A stretch of DNA of 56,580 nucleotides from Lachnospiraceae bacterium (GCA_900759665.1 CAAEWE010000032.1:1-56580), one strand, 5' to 3'. Shown: positions 8,494 to 17,597, numbered from the stretch's first letter. The notes: generated by a model not told the origin, from the letters alone. Translations and numbers: made by a program.

Positions 8494-8559
8494 GTATTTT
8501 TTTGATTTTTTTATTTTTGTTGTTATATTTGACTACATTTTGTGATAAGAGTGTGTCCT

Positions 8560-8584
8560 GCCCCACATAATATGGGGCTTTTTT
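8560..8584 (+). terminator. Orphan plus-strand terminator
   Basis: GCCCCA and TGGGGC pair around a 7-base loop and are followed by TTTTTT on the plus strand. No plus-strand gene precedes it; the nearest upstream genes are all on the other strand. It may end an unannotated small RNA or block antisense transcription. Confidence 0.6.
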
Positions 8585-8585
8585 G

Positions 8586-8637
8586 TAAAAAAAGAATAGG
8601 AAAAGGCGATAAAAAAAATTATTTTTTGCCTTTTCCT
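8586..8637 (-). terminator. Terminator of the BIG2/CAP operon
   Basis: On the minus strand AGGAAAAGGC pairs with GCCTTTTCCT (10 bp); the loop can extend the pairing with A and T tracts. It is followed by ATTCTTTTTTT. It lies about 140 bases after the last gene of the operon. Confidence 0.75.
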
Positions 8638-8775
8638 ACAAAATATTGCCTATATGAAACTTCATCTTTGCTCTGTTCCGAAAATAACAGGTAAAATGTT
8701 ATAAAATATTGATTTTATTAAACATTTTCGTACAGCAATTCCACGGACGATCTTCTTTTGTGGAAATATCCGGAT

Positions 8776-10491
8776 TTAAAATCCAAAGAGATCTATGACT
8801 CCAAAGGTATACAACTTTGTTGACGTATTGTACGCAAATCCACATGACAGGTGCATATCCACCCAAGCTCCATCCGGTCCCTCCTCCATAATCATATTTT
8901 TATAAACATCGGACATCTGCCCCGCCGCTGTATGTTTTGTAGTGTCAATGGCATAAACCACATGACTGAACGCATCTTCGCAGCTATCGCCGGTAAATTC
9001 CGTGGCTACGTAAGTCTCTCCATAACTGGCATCAAACCGGTCTGACCAGGAGATTCCTCCCTCTCCTGATGTTACATTTTTGCCGACAGAAGCCATATAC
9101 TCCGCCTGCTTCTGTGCCACATCTGACTGTTCAACCTTCATTGGATCTTTTTGCTTTGAGACGCGGAATGCATTTACATAATCCTCCATCTGCAATTTCA
9201 TGGTTGACGCAACCTCTTTCGTATAACTGCAGTTTTGTGGAAGGATCAATTTATCAAGCTTTGATGCAAGTGTCTTATCAAAAACCTGTATACCGTATAT
9301 CTTTCCATCTCCCTGATGATCTGAAAAAACTGTAATATACGCCGCATTGTCACTGTACTGATATCCCGCTTCATAATCATATTTTCTTTGCATGGAACTG
9401 AATTTACCACTCAGCGTTTTGTCGGTATCCTCAGAAGATACAATATCAGCATAGCGGAAATAAGCAGAGATTGTTGACATTTCCGCAACCTTATCCTCCT
9501 TAAACTGCACTTCGATCAGATTGAGATAATCACCGGACGGATTGTACATACAGGTTTTCATTCCCTGTGGAGAGGTTCCGGTATAGTCCGGCTCCGCTCC
9601 CATCACATTCTTTACCTCATCACTTGTCATCCCCAGACGAATATGAAATTTACCGACAGCCAGTGTATCTGCATCTGCACTTGCAGGCATTGTCTTCGTC
9701 GAAACATATCCTTCCTGATTGCCTGCCGGCTCCTTTGTCGCATTCGGCGCCGGGGTGGATCCCGGCTGTGCAGATGCCGTTACACCCGGTGCCCCAGACG
9801 GATCCGTCCCCGGAGTCGTCCCCGGTAAATTGACGTCTGCAGTCCCCGCCGGCTCCTCCGTGAAAGATGCATCCGGTTCTTTTGTTGCGGTTCCCGCCGG
9901 CGAACCGGAAGGAGATGGCGTCTCCGGTGCCTTTGTGGCTTCCGGATTTTTCGTTTCTTCCGGTTTCTTCGTTTCTTCCGTTTTCGGAGAAGCCGTTGGC
10001 TTTACGCCGGCAGAAGCCGTTGGCGTTTTTGTTTTCACCGGAAACAAAGGTTTTCTGGTAGGTTTTACCGTCGGTACCGTCGGTACTGTCGTTGCTGCCG
10101 GATAATTTGTAATTCTTGCTGCCGGTGCACCGCTAAATATGATATCTGCCGAATCTGCCGTGGCCGTTCCGTTACGTTTTACCGTAACTTTACATACGAA
10201 TTTTTTCCCTTTGCATTTTGCCGTGATCTTTGCCTTGCCCGGCTTTTTTCCTTTTACAACACCTTTCCGGGTCACAGAAGCAATTTTTTCATTGGATGAT
10301 TTCCAGGTCACCTTCTTTTTCGCATTTTTCAGCTTCAGCTTTATCTTCTTTCCCACTTTCAGAGTGACCTTCTTTTTGTTCAGCTTCATCCCGGATGCAG
10401 CCGCCGTACCGTGTGGTACTGCAATTCCTGTGAGCACAAGTGACACCGCCGTGATCACCGCAATCCATTTTTTCCATGCTTTTTTTCTCAT
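8776..10491 (-). CDS. Secreted BIG2 and CAP-like domain protein, paralogue 1
   Basis: A 571-residue secreted protein. A signal peptide (MRKKAWKKWIAV to about residue 32) is followed by a Lys-rich BIG2 immunoglobulin-like domain (about 33-110, with VTWKSSNEKIASV and KGKKPGKAKITAKC). A Pro/Thr/Glu linker runs to about 275. Then comes a CAP-associated domain (FHIRLGMTSDEVKNVMG) and a C-terminal CAP-like domain (YVNAFRVSKQKDPMKV, VAQKQAEYMASVGK) ending GVIDLFGF. CAP proteins of this kind act outside the cell or at the wall. The usual CAP histidine (FSH) is replaced by a TSGEGG stretch, so metal-type catalysis is doubtful. I start at ATG 10491, 12 bases after AAAGGA; the ATG at 10503 abuts the ribosome site. 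It is last in the operon. Confidence 0.85.
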   Translation of the reverse strand: MRKKAWKKWIAVITAVSLVLTGIAVPHGTAAASGMKLNKKKVTLKVGKKIKLKLKNAKKKVTWKSSNEKIASVTRKGVVKGKKPGKAKITAKCKGKKFVCKVTVKRNGTATADSADIIFSGAPAARITNYPAATTVPTVPTVKPTRKPLFPVKTKTPTASAGVKPTASPKTEETKKPEETKNPEATKAPETPSPSGSPAGTATKEPDASFTEEPAGTADVNLPGTTPGTDPSGAPGVTASAQPGSTPAPNATKEPAGNQEGYVSTKTMPASADADTLAVGKFHIRLGMTSDEVKNVMGAEPDYTGTSPQGMKTCMYNPSGDYLNLIEVQFKEDKVAEMSTISAYFRYADIVSSEDTDKTLSGKFSSMQRKYDYEAGYQYSDNAAYITVFSDHQGDGKIYGIQVFDKTLASKLDKLILPQNCSYTKEVASTMKLQMEDYVNAFRVSKQKDPMKVEQSDVAQKQAEYMASVGKNVTSGEGGISWSDRFDASYGETYVATEFTGDSCEDAFSHVVYAIDTTKHTAAGQMSDVYKNMIMEEGPDGAWVDMHLSCGFAYNTSTKLYTFGVIDLFGF

Positions 10492-10595
10492 TTTCGATAC
10501 CATTCCTTTCCGTGTGTTTTCGTTATGTTGGGATCAGAGCATATATTCCCTTCTTCGCAGATCCCAGGCACATTCCGATCCAATAATGATATGCA

Positions 10596-11216
10596 CTATA
10601 TTTTTAAAAAATCAAAAGGGGCCTTCGGATCGCTGTTTAAAAATGCCAGAAACAGGTATGCGGCCCGCAGGGAAACCAATTCTTCCCGCAGAATCCGTTT
10701 GATCTCATGCCGGTCTGCCAGAAAAATTTCAATATCCTCTGTGGCCTCCTGTGCCTGCCCGGTGATCTCTCCATCCGCATAACCAAACACTGTCACATCA
10801 CATTCATCCGACATTCCCTGGCTCTGCACAAAAGGACGCAGCAAGGACGGATCGTACTCGCGAAACGCTTCAAAATCCAGCCCTGTTTCCTCCTTCATTT
10901 CCCGGACCGCCGCCTCGATGGGATCTTCCCCGGCATCTATCAGACCTGCCGGAACCTCATACATATAAGCGTTGACCGGATAACGGAACTGGCGGATCAC
11001 CACAAGCTTCTCCGGATCCCGGCGGTATACCGGGTAGATCACTACTCCGTCCGGCCGGAGCTGCCCGGTCTCGTACATAAGGTCTCCGGGCTGCCTTCTC
11101 GTGGCGACATAATAAGGGAAATGCACCCCATCCCGCCGCACTGCATCCACTTCATACATATTTAAAAATTGATTATTGGTCTGGCGTTTCAGACCATTTC
11201 CATGTGCTCTGCCCAT
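10596..11216 (-). CDS. NUDIX hydrolase, ADP-ribose pyrophosphatase-like
   Basis: A 206-residue enzyme that should hydrolyse a nucleoside diphosphate linked to another group, most likely ADP-ribose. The full NUDIX box is present near residues 110-135: it opens with GLIDAGE and closes with REMKEETGL, with every conserved Glu, Arg and Gly in place. VIRQFRYPVNAYMYEVPAGL just before it is the ADP-ribose-type substrate region. I start at ATG 11216 behind GGAGG; a longer frame overlaps the upstream gene and has no ribosome site. It sits between two CAP-like paralogues with no terminator on either side. A housekeeping role is likely, so its place in this operon is unexplained. Confidence 0.9.
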   Translation of the reverse strand: MGRAHGNGLKRQTNNQFLNMYEVDAVRRDGVHFPYYVATRRQPGDLMYETGQLRPDGVVIYPVYRRDPEKLVVIRQFRYPVNAYMYEVPAGLIDAGEDPIEAAVREMKEETGLDFEAFREYDPSLLRPFVQSQGMSDECDVTVFGYADGEITGQAQEATEDIEIFLADRHEIKRILREELVSLRAAYLFLAFLNSDPKAPFDFLKI

Positions 11217-11284
11217 GCTTCCTCCATACACCGCCCGGAAATAATCACCGGGAGTTTCATATATCCTGCTGTTTTCCGGAACGA

Positions 11285-12673
11285 TCAAAAACCAAACAGA
11301 TCGATCACGCCAAAGGTATACAGCTTCGTGGTAGTATTGTAGGCAAAGCCGCAGCACACATGCATATCAACAGTGCCCCCATCCGGTCCATCCTCAGCAA
11401 TCATATATTGGTATATGTTTGACAACTGACCGGATGCTGTATTTTTTGTCGTATCAACGGCAAAAACCACAAAACTGAAGGCATCTTCACAACTGTCACC
11501 GGCAAATTCTGTCTGCATATAACATTTCCCATACTCATCGGTAAAGCGCTCATCATAAGTCCTGCCATTTTGGTCACTTGTGGTGTTTTTTCCGATGGAA
11601 GCCATATATTCTGCCTGAGTCTGCGCTGTCCCGGATGCCTCAACCTTCATCGGTTCTTTCCCTTTAAATACACGAAAGGCATTCACAAAATCTCCCATCT
11701 CCACTCTCATAGTCTTTGCCACATCACTGGTGTAAGTACAGTATTTCGGTATGATCAGCTTATCCAGCTTGGAATTCAGCTTTTTATCAAATACCTGCAC
11801 ACCATATACACCACCGTTTTGCTGATGATCCACAAAGGCATTCACATAGGCATTTCCTTTCTCGTACTGATATCCCGCCTCGTAAGCAAAACGGCTCATG
11901 GTTTTAAAACCGCGTCCCTGCAGTGTCTCTGCCGTGTCCCCGGAGGAAACGAGGCTGTCATAGCAGAAATACGCTGAAATCGTCGATATTTCCACAACCT
12001 TGTCATCCTTAAACTGCATTTCCAGATAATTGACATAATCATTGGATGGATTATAAACGTAGCTTTCAAATCCCTGTGGAGATGTGCCGGTTCTGTCCGG
12101 TGCAGCTCCCATACCGCTCTGTACCTGAGCCTTTGTCATGCCGAGTGTCACAGCAAAGGTGCCTATCGCCAGAGTATCTGCTGCTGCCGATGCCGGTTTG
12201 ATGCGGCTGGATTTCAGGGTTGACGTCCCTGCCGGCTCCGTTGACGGCTTCGCACTTGCCGAAACGGATGGTTCCGCACTTGTTCCCGGTACCGGAGTAG
12301 CTCCCGGGGCCAGAGACTCCTCCGGGCTGCCGGATTCTATCACACTTTCCCCCGGATCCAGAACCTTTACTTTGCAGACAAATTTCTTTCTTCTGCATTT
12401 CGCGGTAATTTTGGCAGTTCCCCTTTTTTTCCCTTTCACAACGCCCTTTCCGGTTACGGTGGCAACCTTTTTTCTGGAAGATTTCCAGGTTACCTTGCCC
12501 TTTGCATTTTTGAGCCGGAGCTGTATTTTTCTTCCAACTTTCATCGTCACTTTCTTTTTGTTGAGTTTCATTCTGCCTTTGGCACTGACACCGTCCGGTA
12601 CAACTGCCCCTGCGATCACAAGAGCTGCCGCCATCAGAACTGCCATGACTTTTTTCCATTTCTGACTTCTCAT
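11285..12673 (-). CDS. Secreted BIG2 and CAP-like domain protein, paralogue 2
   Basis: A 462-residue protein with the same plan as its neighbours but the shortest linker. A signal peptide (to about residue 32) leads to a BIG2 domain (KLNKKKVTMKVGRKIQL, VTWKSSRKKVATV), a Pro/Ser/Thr linker at about 115-160, a CAP-associated domain (VTLGMTKAQVQSGMG) and a C-terminal CAP-like domain (FVNAFRVFKGKEPMKV, AEYMASIGKNTTSD) ending GVIDLFGF. The CAP catalytic histidine is again missing. GAGAGG precedes the ATG. It is third in the five-gene operon, 68 bases after ybaK and 68 bases before the NUDIX gene. Secretion and wall association are inferred; binding partner unknown. Confidence 0.85.
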   Translation of the reverse strand: MRSQKWKKVMAVLMAAALVIAGAVVPDGVSAKGRMKLNKKKVTMKVGRKIQLRLKNAKGKVTWKSSRKKVATVTGKGVVKGKKRGTAKITAKCRRKKFVCKVKVLDPGESVIESGSPEESLAPGATPVPGTSAEPSVSASAKPSTEPAGTSTLKSSRIKPASAAADTLAIGTFAVTLGMTKAQVQSGMGAAPDRTGTSPQGFESYVYNPSNDYVNYLEMQFKDDKVVEISTISAYFCYDSLVSSGDTAETLQGRGFKTMSRFAYEAGYQYEKGNAYVNAFVDHQQNGGVYGVQVFDKKLNSKLDKLIIPKYCTYTSDVAKTMRVEMGDFVNAFRVFKGKEPMKVEASGTAQTQAEYMASIGKNTTSDQNGRTYDERFTDEYGKCYMQTEFAGDSCEDAFSFVVFAVDTTKNTASGQLSNIYQYMIAEDGPDGGTVDMHVCCGFAYNTTTKLYTFGVIDLFGF

Positions 12674-12741
12674 GCACTTTTCCTCTCTATGTCTTATTGT
12701 TGTAATTTATGGTCGTTGCGATCAAATTGTAATAAACAATA

Positions 12742-13227
12742 TCATTCTTCATGACGGATAATATCCGCAAACTTTCCTCCGGTCACCTTGAGCAGATCCT
12801 GTGGTTTTAACAGAATCTGTTCTCCGAGTCTGCCCCCACTGACGATCATTTCGTCCAGTCCGGCCGCACTTTCATGGATCACCGTGGGGTATTGCTTCTT
12901 CATGCCAATCGGTGTACATCCACCGCGGATATATCCGGTGACCTTATTAATGTCCTTGACCGGCAGCATCTCCACACTTTTCTCCCCTACCGCTTTTGCG
13001 GCTTTTTTCATATCCACTTCTTTGTCCACCGGAAGAGCAAACACATAATATTGTCTGCTCTTTCCGATCATTACTAATGTCTTAAAAGAAATATCATAGC
13101 TCTGCCCTAACTGATCTGCGATCGTCACTCCATCAATAAACTCTCCACATTCATAGGTGTTGAGTTTATACGGGATCTTCTGGCGGTCCAGTATCCGCAT
13201 GGCATTTGTTTTTACTTCTTTTCCCAT
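12742..13227 (-). CDS. ybaK: Cys-tRNA(Pro) deacylase, YbaK/EbsC family
   Basis: A 161-residue cytoplasmic editing enzyme. YbaK proteins hydrolyse cysteine wrongly attached to tRNA-Pro by prolyl-tRNA synthetase. Family features are KTNAMRILDRQKIPYKLN at the start, the conserved lysine region SFKTLVMIGKSRQYYVFALPVD near residue 50, KAVGEKSVEMLPV, then GYIRGGCTPIGMKKQYP near residue 100, the signature substrate loop. Length is normal. It follows the large BIG2 gene by only 21 bases and precedes paralogue 2, so it is probably co-transcribed with surface protein genes. A tRNA-Pro gene lies elsewhere in the window, with no visible link. Confidence 0.93.
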   Translation of the reverse strand: MGKEVKTNAMRILDRQKIPYKLNTYECGEFIDGVTIADQLGQSYDISFKTLVMIGKSRQYYVFALPVDKEVDMKKAAKAVGEKSVEMLPVKDINKVTGYIRGGCTPIGMKKQYPTVIHESAAGLDEMIVSGGRLGEQILLKPQDLLKVTGGKFADIIRHEE

Positions 13228-13248
13228 TGATGTCCTCCTTATGATGTC

Positions 13249-16200
13249 TTAGAATCCAAAAATATCAATAACGCCGTAGGTGTATAATTTGCTGCTGGTA
13301 TTGTAATAAAATCCGCATGCTGCACTCATCTCCACAGTTTCCCCATCCTCCGGGCTTTCTTCCATGATCATGTATTGGTAAACATTGGTTAACTGTCCTG
13401 ATGATACAGTGGATGTATCATCAATTGCGTAGATGACGCAGCCAAAGGCATCTCCACAGGCGACCCCGGTAAATTCTGTTGCTACGTAAGGATCTCTATA
13501 GCTGTCATTGAACCGGTCTGACCAGGAGATTCCTCCCTCTCCCGATGTGGTATTTTTGCCGATGGAGGCCATATACTTCGCCTGGGTCTGTGCGGCATTA
13601 TCAGCCCCTGTCACGAGATTCATCGGATCACTTCCTTTGAATACACGGAAAGCATTGACATACCATCCCATCTCCTGCTGCATCGTGTCTGCGACCGCAT
13701 CATTGTAATTTGCTTTCATCGAATCCGGTTCCAGCAGCTTGGCTGCTGATGATGCCAGCGATTTTGTAAAAACCTGCACACCATATACACCATCTCCTCC
13801 TTGATGATCTACAAATGCAGTAATATATGCATTACTTGTTGTGCGTAAATATCCTGCTTTAAATTTATATGATTTCAATGATAATTTGCTAAAGCCGTGT
13901 CCTGTCAGGTCACTGGTGCTGTCTCCAGAAGATACGATTCCCTCATAACAAAAACATCTTGAAATGGTGGACATCTCTACCACCTGTCCATCCTTGAACT
14001 GTATCTCCATCAGATTACGATAGTCACTTTTCCCCTTATAGTCGCCAGAGCCTGCTTGTGGATTATAAACATGAACTGTGCAGCCCTGCGGAGAGGAACC
14101 TGTCAGCTCCGGATCGTGTCCAAACACATCCTTCACCTGTGCCTCACTCATACCTAGCGTTACAGAGAACTTACCCACTGTCAGTGTATCCGTATCTGCG
14201 GTAGTTGGAACCGTTTCACTGGAAACATACTTGTTTCCTGCCGGTGTTACGGTCGGGGTCGCCGTTGGTGTTGCAGTCGGGGTTGCCGTCGGTTTCACGG
14301 TCGGCTTTGCCGTCGGCTTCACGGTCGGCTTTGCCGTTGGTTTTACCGTTGGTGCTGCCGTTGGCTTCACAGTCGGTGCTGCCGTTGGTTTCACGGTCGG
14401 CGTTGCGGTCGGCTTTGCCGTTGGTTTTACCGTTGGTGCTGCCGTTGGCTTCACAGTCGGCTTTGCCGTTGGTTTCACAGTCGGCGTTGCCGTTGGCTTC
14501 ACAGTCGGTGTTGCGGTTGGCTTCACGGTTGGGATTGCGGTTGGCTTCACGGTCGGCGTTGCCGTCGGATCTGCTTTCCAGTTTGCTGTGTAAGACAGAT
14601 TTCCCGTGCCTCCCTTCCAGATCGTCACCGTCTGCTGTGGACTACTGCCATTACTTCCTGTCCATCCAAGGAATGTATATCCTGTTCTGGTCAGTGCCGC
14701 GATGGTAAAGGTCTCACTCTCAATGGTATAACCGCCTGGCAGTACTGCTGACGCACCGGCTCCCTCGGTGCCACTATAAGAAATGCTGTACTCTACAGTC
14801 TTCCATTTTGCTGTGTAGCTAAGATCTGCTGCCGGCATGGTGCTTCCGGCTACAAACCGCTGTCCCTGTGCATCCAGCCATCCTGCACACCGATATCCAT
14901 TGTATGAGACATCCGATGGTTCTGTCAGTGCAGCACCGTATTTCACACTTGCGGATGTATATGTGCTGCCGTATCTTGTGCCTCCATTATAATCCCAGGT
15001 GAGGCTGTAGTTTAATCTCTTATAATAGAATCTTGCAACCGTGTTTCCATCCGCTGTGACGGAAACATCGCTGTTTCTGGAATCATCTGGTGTAAAACCT
15101 TCCGGCACTAAATCCGATGCCTTGACGAGAGTTCCCGCTATTGCACTGATTCCTTCCTTTGTGTCAGATGCTGTGGACGGATAATTTCCATCCAGATCTT
15201 CCAGATAATATTCCTTTTTGTATACTGTACTCTGGGATGATGTCTCCCATTTTGCCTTGATCACGGTAGCTGCTGTGACGGCAAGGTCAAAATCATACTC
15301 GGTATCTGTGTCATTTAACATCCAGCCAGCGAATGCATAGCCCTGTTTTCCCGGATCGTCAGACGGTTTTACCGCACATCTGCCGGAAAGAACGATCTGC
15401 CGGTCAACATCCTGCATCAAAGATGTTCCATCCATAAAGCTGACCGTATAATAGTCCACATATACCTGCGTGTCCTTTCCATAGACGGTAACAGAAATTC
15501 CCGTGTCGATATCATTCTGATCCTCTTTTACATAGATCTCATAGACACCATTTGTCACCCGGAAACTGTCTTCATAAAACTCGGCTCCCTGCTTCTTTAA
15601 ATAATAAGTTCTGGAAGCATCTGACCAGACTGCTCCGTCTTTTCTGGTAATAATATTGACCGTATAATGTGCCGGTGTTGGAACCGGTGTTGATACCGGT
15701 ATTGCCGTGACCGGAGGCTGCGTTACCGGCACTTCCGTCTTCGGTATGTCTGTGGCCGGGATCTGTGGTACATCTGTCTCCGGTGCTTCCGTAGCCGGTG
15801 TCTGTGATACCTCTGTCTCCGGAGCCTCCGTGGCCGGGGTCTGTGATACCTCTGTCTCCGGTGCTTCCGTAGCCGGGGTCTGTGGCACATCTGTCTCCGG
15901 TGCTTCCGTAGCCGGGGTCTGTGGCACATCTGTCTCCGGTGCTTCCGTAGCCGGGGTCTGTGGTACATCTGTCCCCGTGACCGGAGTTTCGGTAACCGGT
16001 GTCGGATCTACCTCCGACTCCTTTTTCCAGACGGCTTTGTATGTAATATCCTTTGCCGGCATAGTTCCACCTGACACCAGAGGATTTCCGTCCTCATCTG
16101 CCCAGCCGACACAGACACATCCTGTCATCTTTATATTATTGGGTGCTGTAAGCGGACAGCCGTATTTTACTGTTTCGGTGGAATAACCTCCATGACCGTC

Positions 16201-17484
16201 ACTTCCACCATAATAATCCCAGGTAAGAGTATAGCTTAATCTCTTATAATAATAAACGGCAACCGTCTTCCCATCCGCTTTGACAGAAACATCCTGATTG
16301 CGTTCCGGATCCGGTTTGAAGCCCTCCGGGGTAAAGTCTGATGCAGTTACAACGCTGTCTGCCACTGCACTGATACTTTCATACTGTTTCGATGGAGCAG
16401 ACGGATAACTGCCATCAAAATCTTCATAATAGCACTGGGCTGCATATACTGTTCTCTCGGATGCCGTTTTCCAACATACCTGTAATACTGTTGTCTTTGT
16501 AACTTTACGGTCAAAATCATAGAGAACCGGATCATTGCCATCTTCCTCGTCAATTTCCCAGCCCGCAAATTCATAGCCGATCTTTCCTGGAACAATATCC
16601 GGACATTTTACCTTTTCTCCTTTTCGGATGATCTGCTGTGGAATATTCTGCATCAGGCAGTTTGCATCCATAAAGCTGACGGTGTAGTACTGGATCGCAA
16701 TCTTGCGGTTGTGACCGGTTACCTCCACATCCTCCCCGGTATCCTGCGGCTCTGTTCCCTTTCCATCGGATGCATAAATATCGTAAACGCCGTTTGTCAC
16801 CTGCATGCCTGTCTCAAAGACTTCCTCTCCATGACGTTTCAGATAATATATTTTCCCACTGTCCGACCATATAAAGCCATCCTTATAAGTGGTGATCTGT
16901 ACCGTACACTTTACCGGCTCCGGCGTTTCCTCGGGACTTGCAGCGGGCGTATAGAAAGAATCGTCTGCCGATGCCGTTCTGCGCGGGCTGGCAGTCTCAT
17001 CCTCATCCGGTTCATCCGGCTCATCAGTCTCTGCCGTTTTGGCCGGAGTGCTGACCAGCGGTTCAACTGCCGGTGCTGCCGCTGTCCGGGATGGCGGATC
17101 CGTCTGGTTCTCCCAGGCATCCCAGTTCTCATCATCCGTCTCCTCAGAGTCCTGCTCCACCTCTTTTACAATAATGCCGCATTTCAGGGTTTTCCGTCCA
17201 ACCTTCGCTTTGATCACGGTTCTGCCGGCACTTTTCCCCTTTACCAGTCCTTTACTGCTTACTGTTGCAACCTTCTTTTTGCTGCTGGACCATTTTACCT
17301 TCTTTCTGCCTGCATTTTTTACCTTCAGCTTTTTGGTCTTACCGACCTTGATGGTCGCTTTTTTGCAGTTTAATTTGGGTGCTTTCCCGGCAAAAACAGT
17401 TGACGGCATCGGTACTCCCGTCATCAGCATCGCCATTACAAGCAGCCAGGCTGCCATTTTCAATACCTTTCGATTTCTCCTCAT
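13249..17484 (-). CDS. Large secreted BIG2, repeat and CAP-like protein, paralogue 3
   Basis: A 1411-residue secreted protein, first gene of the operon. Order: signal peptide (1-32), BIG2 domain (about 33-110), acidic linker, then a roughly 310-residue module present twice (about 190-500 and 600-900). Each module holds YYTVSFMD, a GWxxD/E InlB B-repeat-type strand, and YKRL-[SN]Y-[ST]LTWDY. Thirteen-residue Thr/Pro repeats (about 503-573) separate the modules. A further InlB-type repeat (SISYSG to TANWK) and a PTVKPTA repeat tract (about 970-1080) precede a CAP-associated domain (VTLGMSEAQVKDVFG) and a CAP-like domain ending GVIDIFGF. Such Lys-rich, Thr/Pro-spaced proteins usually sit at the wall. 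No LPxTG motif or S-layer domain is present. GAGGTGTTGAA precedes the ATG. Confidence 0.85.
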   Translation of the reverse strand: MRRNRKVLKMAAWLLVMAMLMTGVPMPSTVFAGKAPKLNCKKATIKVGKTKKLKVKNAGRKKVKWSSSKKKVATVSSKGLVKGKSAGRTVIKAKVGRKTLKCGIIVKEVEQDSEETDDENWDAWENQTDPPSRTAAAPAVEPLVSTPAKTAETDEPDEPDEDETASPRRTASADDSFYTPAASPEETPEPVKCTVQITTYKDGFIWSDSGKIYYLKRHGEEVFETGMQVTNGVYDIYASDGKGTEPQDTGEDVEVTGHNRKIAIQYYTVSFMDANCLMQNIPQQIIRKGEKVKCPDIVPGKIGYEFAGWEIDEEDGNDPVLYDFDRKVTKTTVLQVCWKTASERTVYAAQCYYEDFDGSYPSAPSKQYESISAVADSVVTASDFTPEGFKPDPERNQDVSVKADGKTVAVYYYKRLSYTLTWDYYGGSDGHGGYSTETVKYGCPLTAPNNIKMTGCVCVGWADEDGNPLVSGGTMPAKDITYKAVWKKESEVDPTPVTETPVTGTDVPQTPATEAPETDVPQTPATEAPETDVPQTPATEAPETEVSQTPATEAPETEVSQTPATEAPETDVPQIPATDIPKTEVPVTQPPVTAIPVSTPVPTPAHYTVNIITRKDGAVWSDASRTYYLKKQGAEFYEDSFRVTNGVYEIYVKEDQNDIDTGISVTVYGKDTQVYVDYYTVSFMDGTSLMQDVDRQIVLSGRCAVKPSDDPGKQGYAFAGWMLNDTDTEYDFDLAVTAATVIKAKWETSSQSTVYKKEYYLEDLDGNYPSTASDTKEGISAIAGTLVKASDLVPEGFTPDDSRNSDVSVTADGNTVARFYYKRLNYSLTWDYNGGTRYGSTYTSASVKYGAALTEPSDVSYNGYRCAGWLDAQGQRFVAGSTMPAADLSYTAKWKTVEYSISYSGTEGAGASAVLPGGYTIESETFTIAALTRTGYTFLGWTGSNGSSPQQTVTIWKGGTGNLSYTANWKADPTATPTVKPTAIPTVKPTATPTVKPTATPTVKPTAKPTVKPTAAPTVKPTAKPTATPTVKPTAAPTVKPTAAPTVKPTAKPTVKPTAKPTVKPTATPTATPTATPTVTPAGNKYVSSETVPTTADTDTLTVGKFSVTLGMSEAQVKDVFGHDPELTGSSPQGCTVHVYNPQAGSGDYKGKSDYRNLMEIQFKDGQVVEMSTISRCFCYEGIVSSGDSTSDLTGHGFSKLSLKSYKFKAGYLRTTSNAYITAFVDHQGGDGVYGVQVFTKSLASSAAKLLEPDSMKANYNDAVADTMQQEMGWYVNAFRVFKGSDPMNLVTGADNAAQTQAKYMASIGKNTTSGEGGISWSDRFNDSYRDPYVATEFTGVACGDAFGCVIYAIDDTSTVSSGQLTNVYQYMIMEESPEDGETVEMSAACGFYYNTSSKLYTYGVIDIFGF
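14243..14578. repeat. Degenerate short tandem repeats coding PTVKPTA
   Basis: About fourteen copies of a short G/C/T-rich unit such as GGTTTCACGGTCGG alternate with GGCGTTGCC or GGTGCTGCC. In the gene strand they code PTVKPTA, PTATPTA and related steps. Near-identical units make the tract prone to slippage in steps of 18 or 24 bases, which would keep the frame. Confidence 0.8.
15766..15975. repeat. 39-base tandem repeats coding 13-residue linker
   Basis: Five to six copies of a 39-base unit, each coding VPQTPATEAPETD or the SQ variant. Several neighbouring copies are almost identical, which points to recent expansion. It separates the two large modules of paralogue 3. Confidence 0.85.
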
Positions 17485-17512
17485 TTCAACACCTCATTTT
17501 CTAATATTGCTT

Positions 17513-17533
17513 CTTAACGAAAATCATTTCGTA
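17513..17533. promoter_or_regulatory. Inverted repeat in leader of the BIG2/CAP operon
   Basis: On the minus strand TTACGAAA and TTTTCGTTAA face each other around TGA, between the promoter at 17553-17581 and the first gene. It may be a regulator site; no matching regulator is in the window. Confidence 0.35.
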
Positions 17534-17552
17534 ACATTATACAGTTAAATAC

Positions 17553-17581
17553 ATAATATAGTATATCAGCATATTTTTCAA
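17553..17581 (-). promoter_or_regulatory. Sigma-A promoter of the BIG2/CAP operon
   Basis: TTGAAA (17581-17576), 17 bases, TATTAT (17558-17553) on the minus strand. It lies about 70 bases upstream of the 1411-residue protein. I see no other strong promoter before the terminator at 8586-8637, which suggests one long transcript. Confidence 0.75.
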
Positions 17582-17597
17582 CATTTTTAGAATTTTT

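Larger units (their letters stand above)
8494..8775. other. AT-rich intergenic region with two terminators
   Basis: Apart from the terminators listed separately, this stretch holds an imperfect AT-rich inverted repeat at 8693-8728 (AAAATGTT-ATAAAAT facing ATTTTAT-AACATTTT) and a weak TTCCAC/GTGGAA pair near 8740-8765. I see no gene in it. Confidence 0.5.

Noticed and set aside
14243..14578. CRISPR-like repeated appearance
   Set aside because: Units are short, contiguous and coding, with no unique spacers and no cas genes nearby.
14078..14708. Long plus-strand frames rich in Val/Gly/Phe or Leu/Pro/Ser over the PT repeat tract
   Set aside because: They are antisense shadows of the repeats in paralogue 3; their composition simply mirrors the repeat unit and no ribosome site or family feature is present.
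15707..16186. Plus-strand Ser/Val/Gly repeat frame opposite the 39-base repeats
   Set aside because: It is an open frame created by the repeat on the other strand, without a ribosome site.
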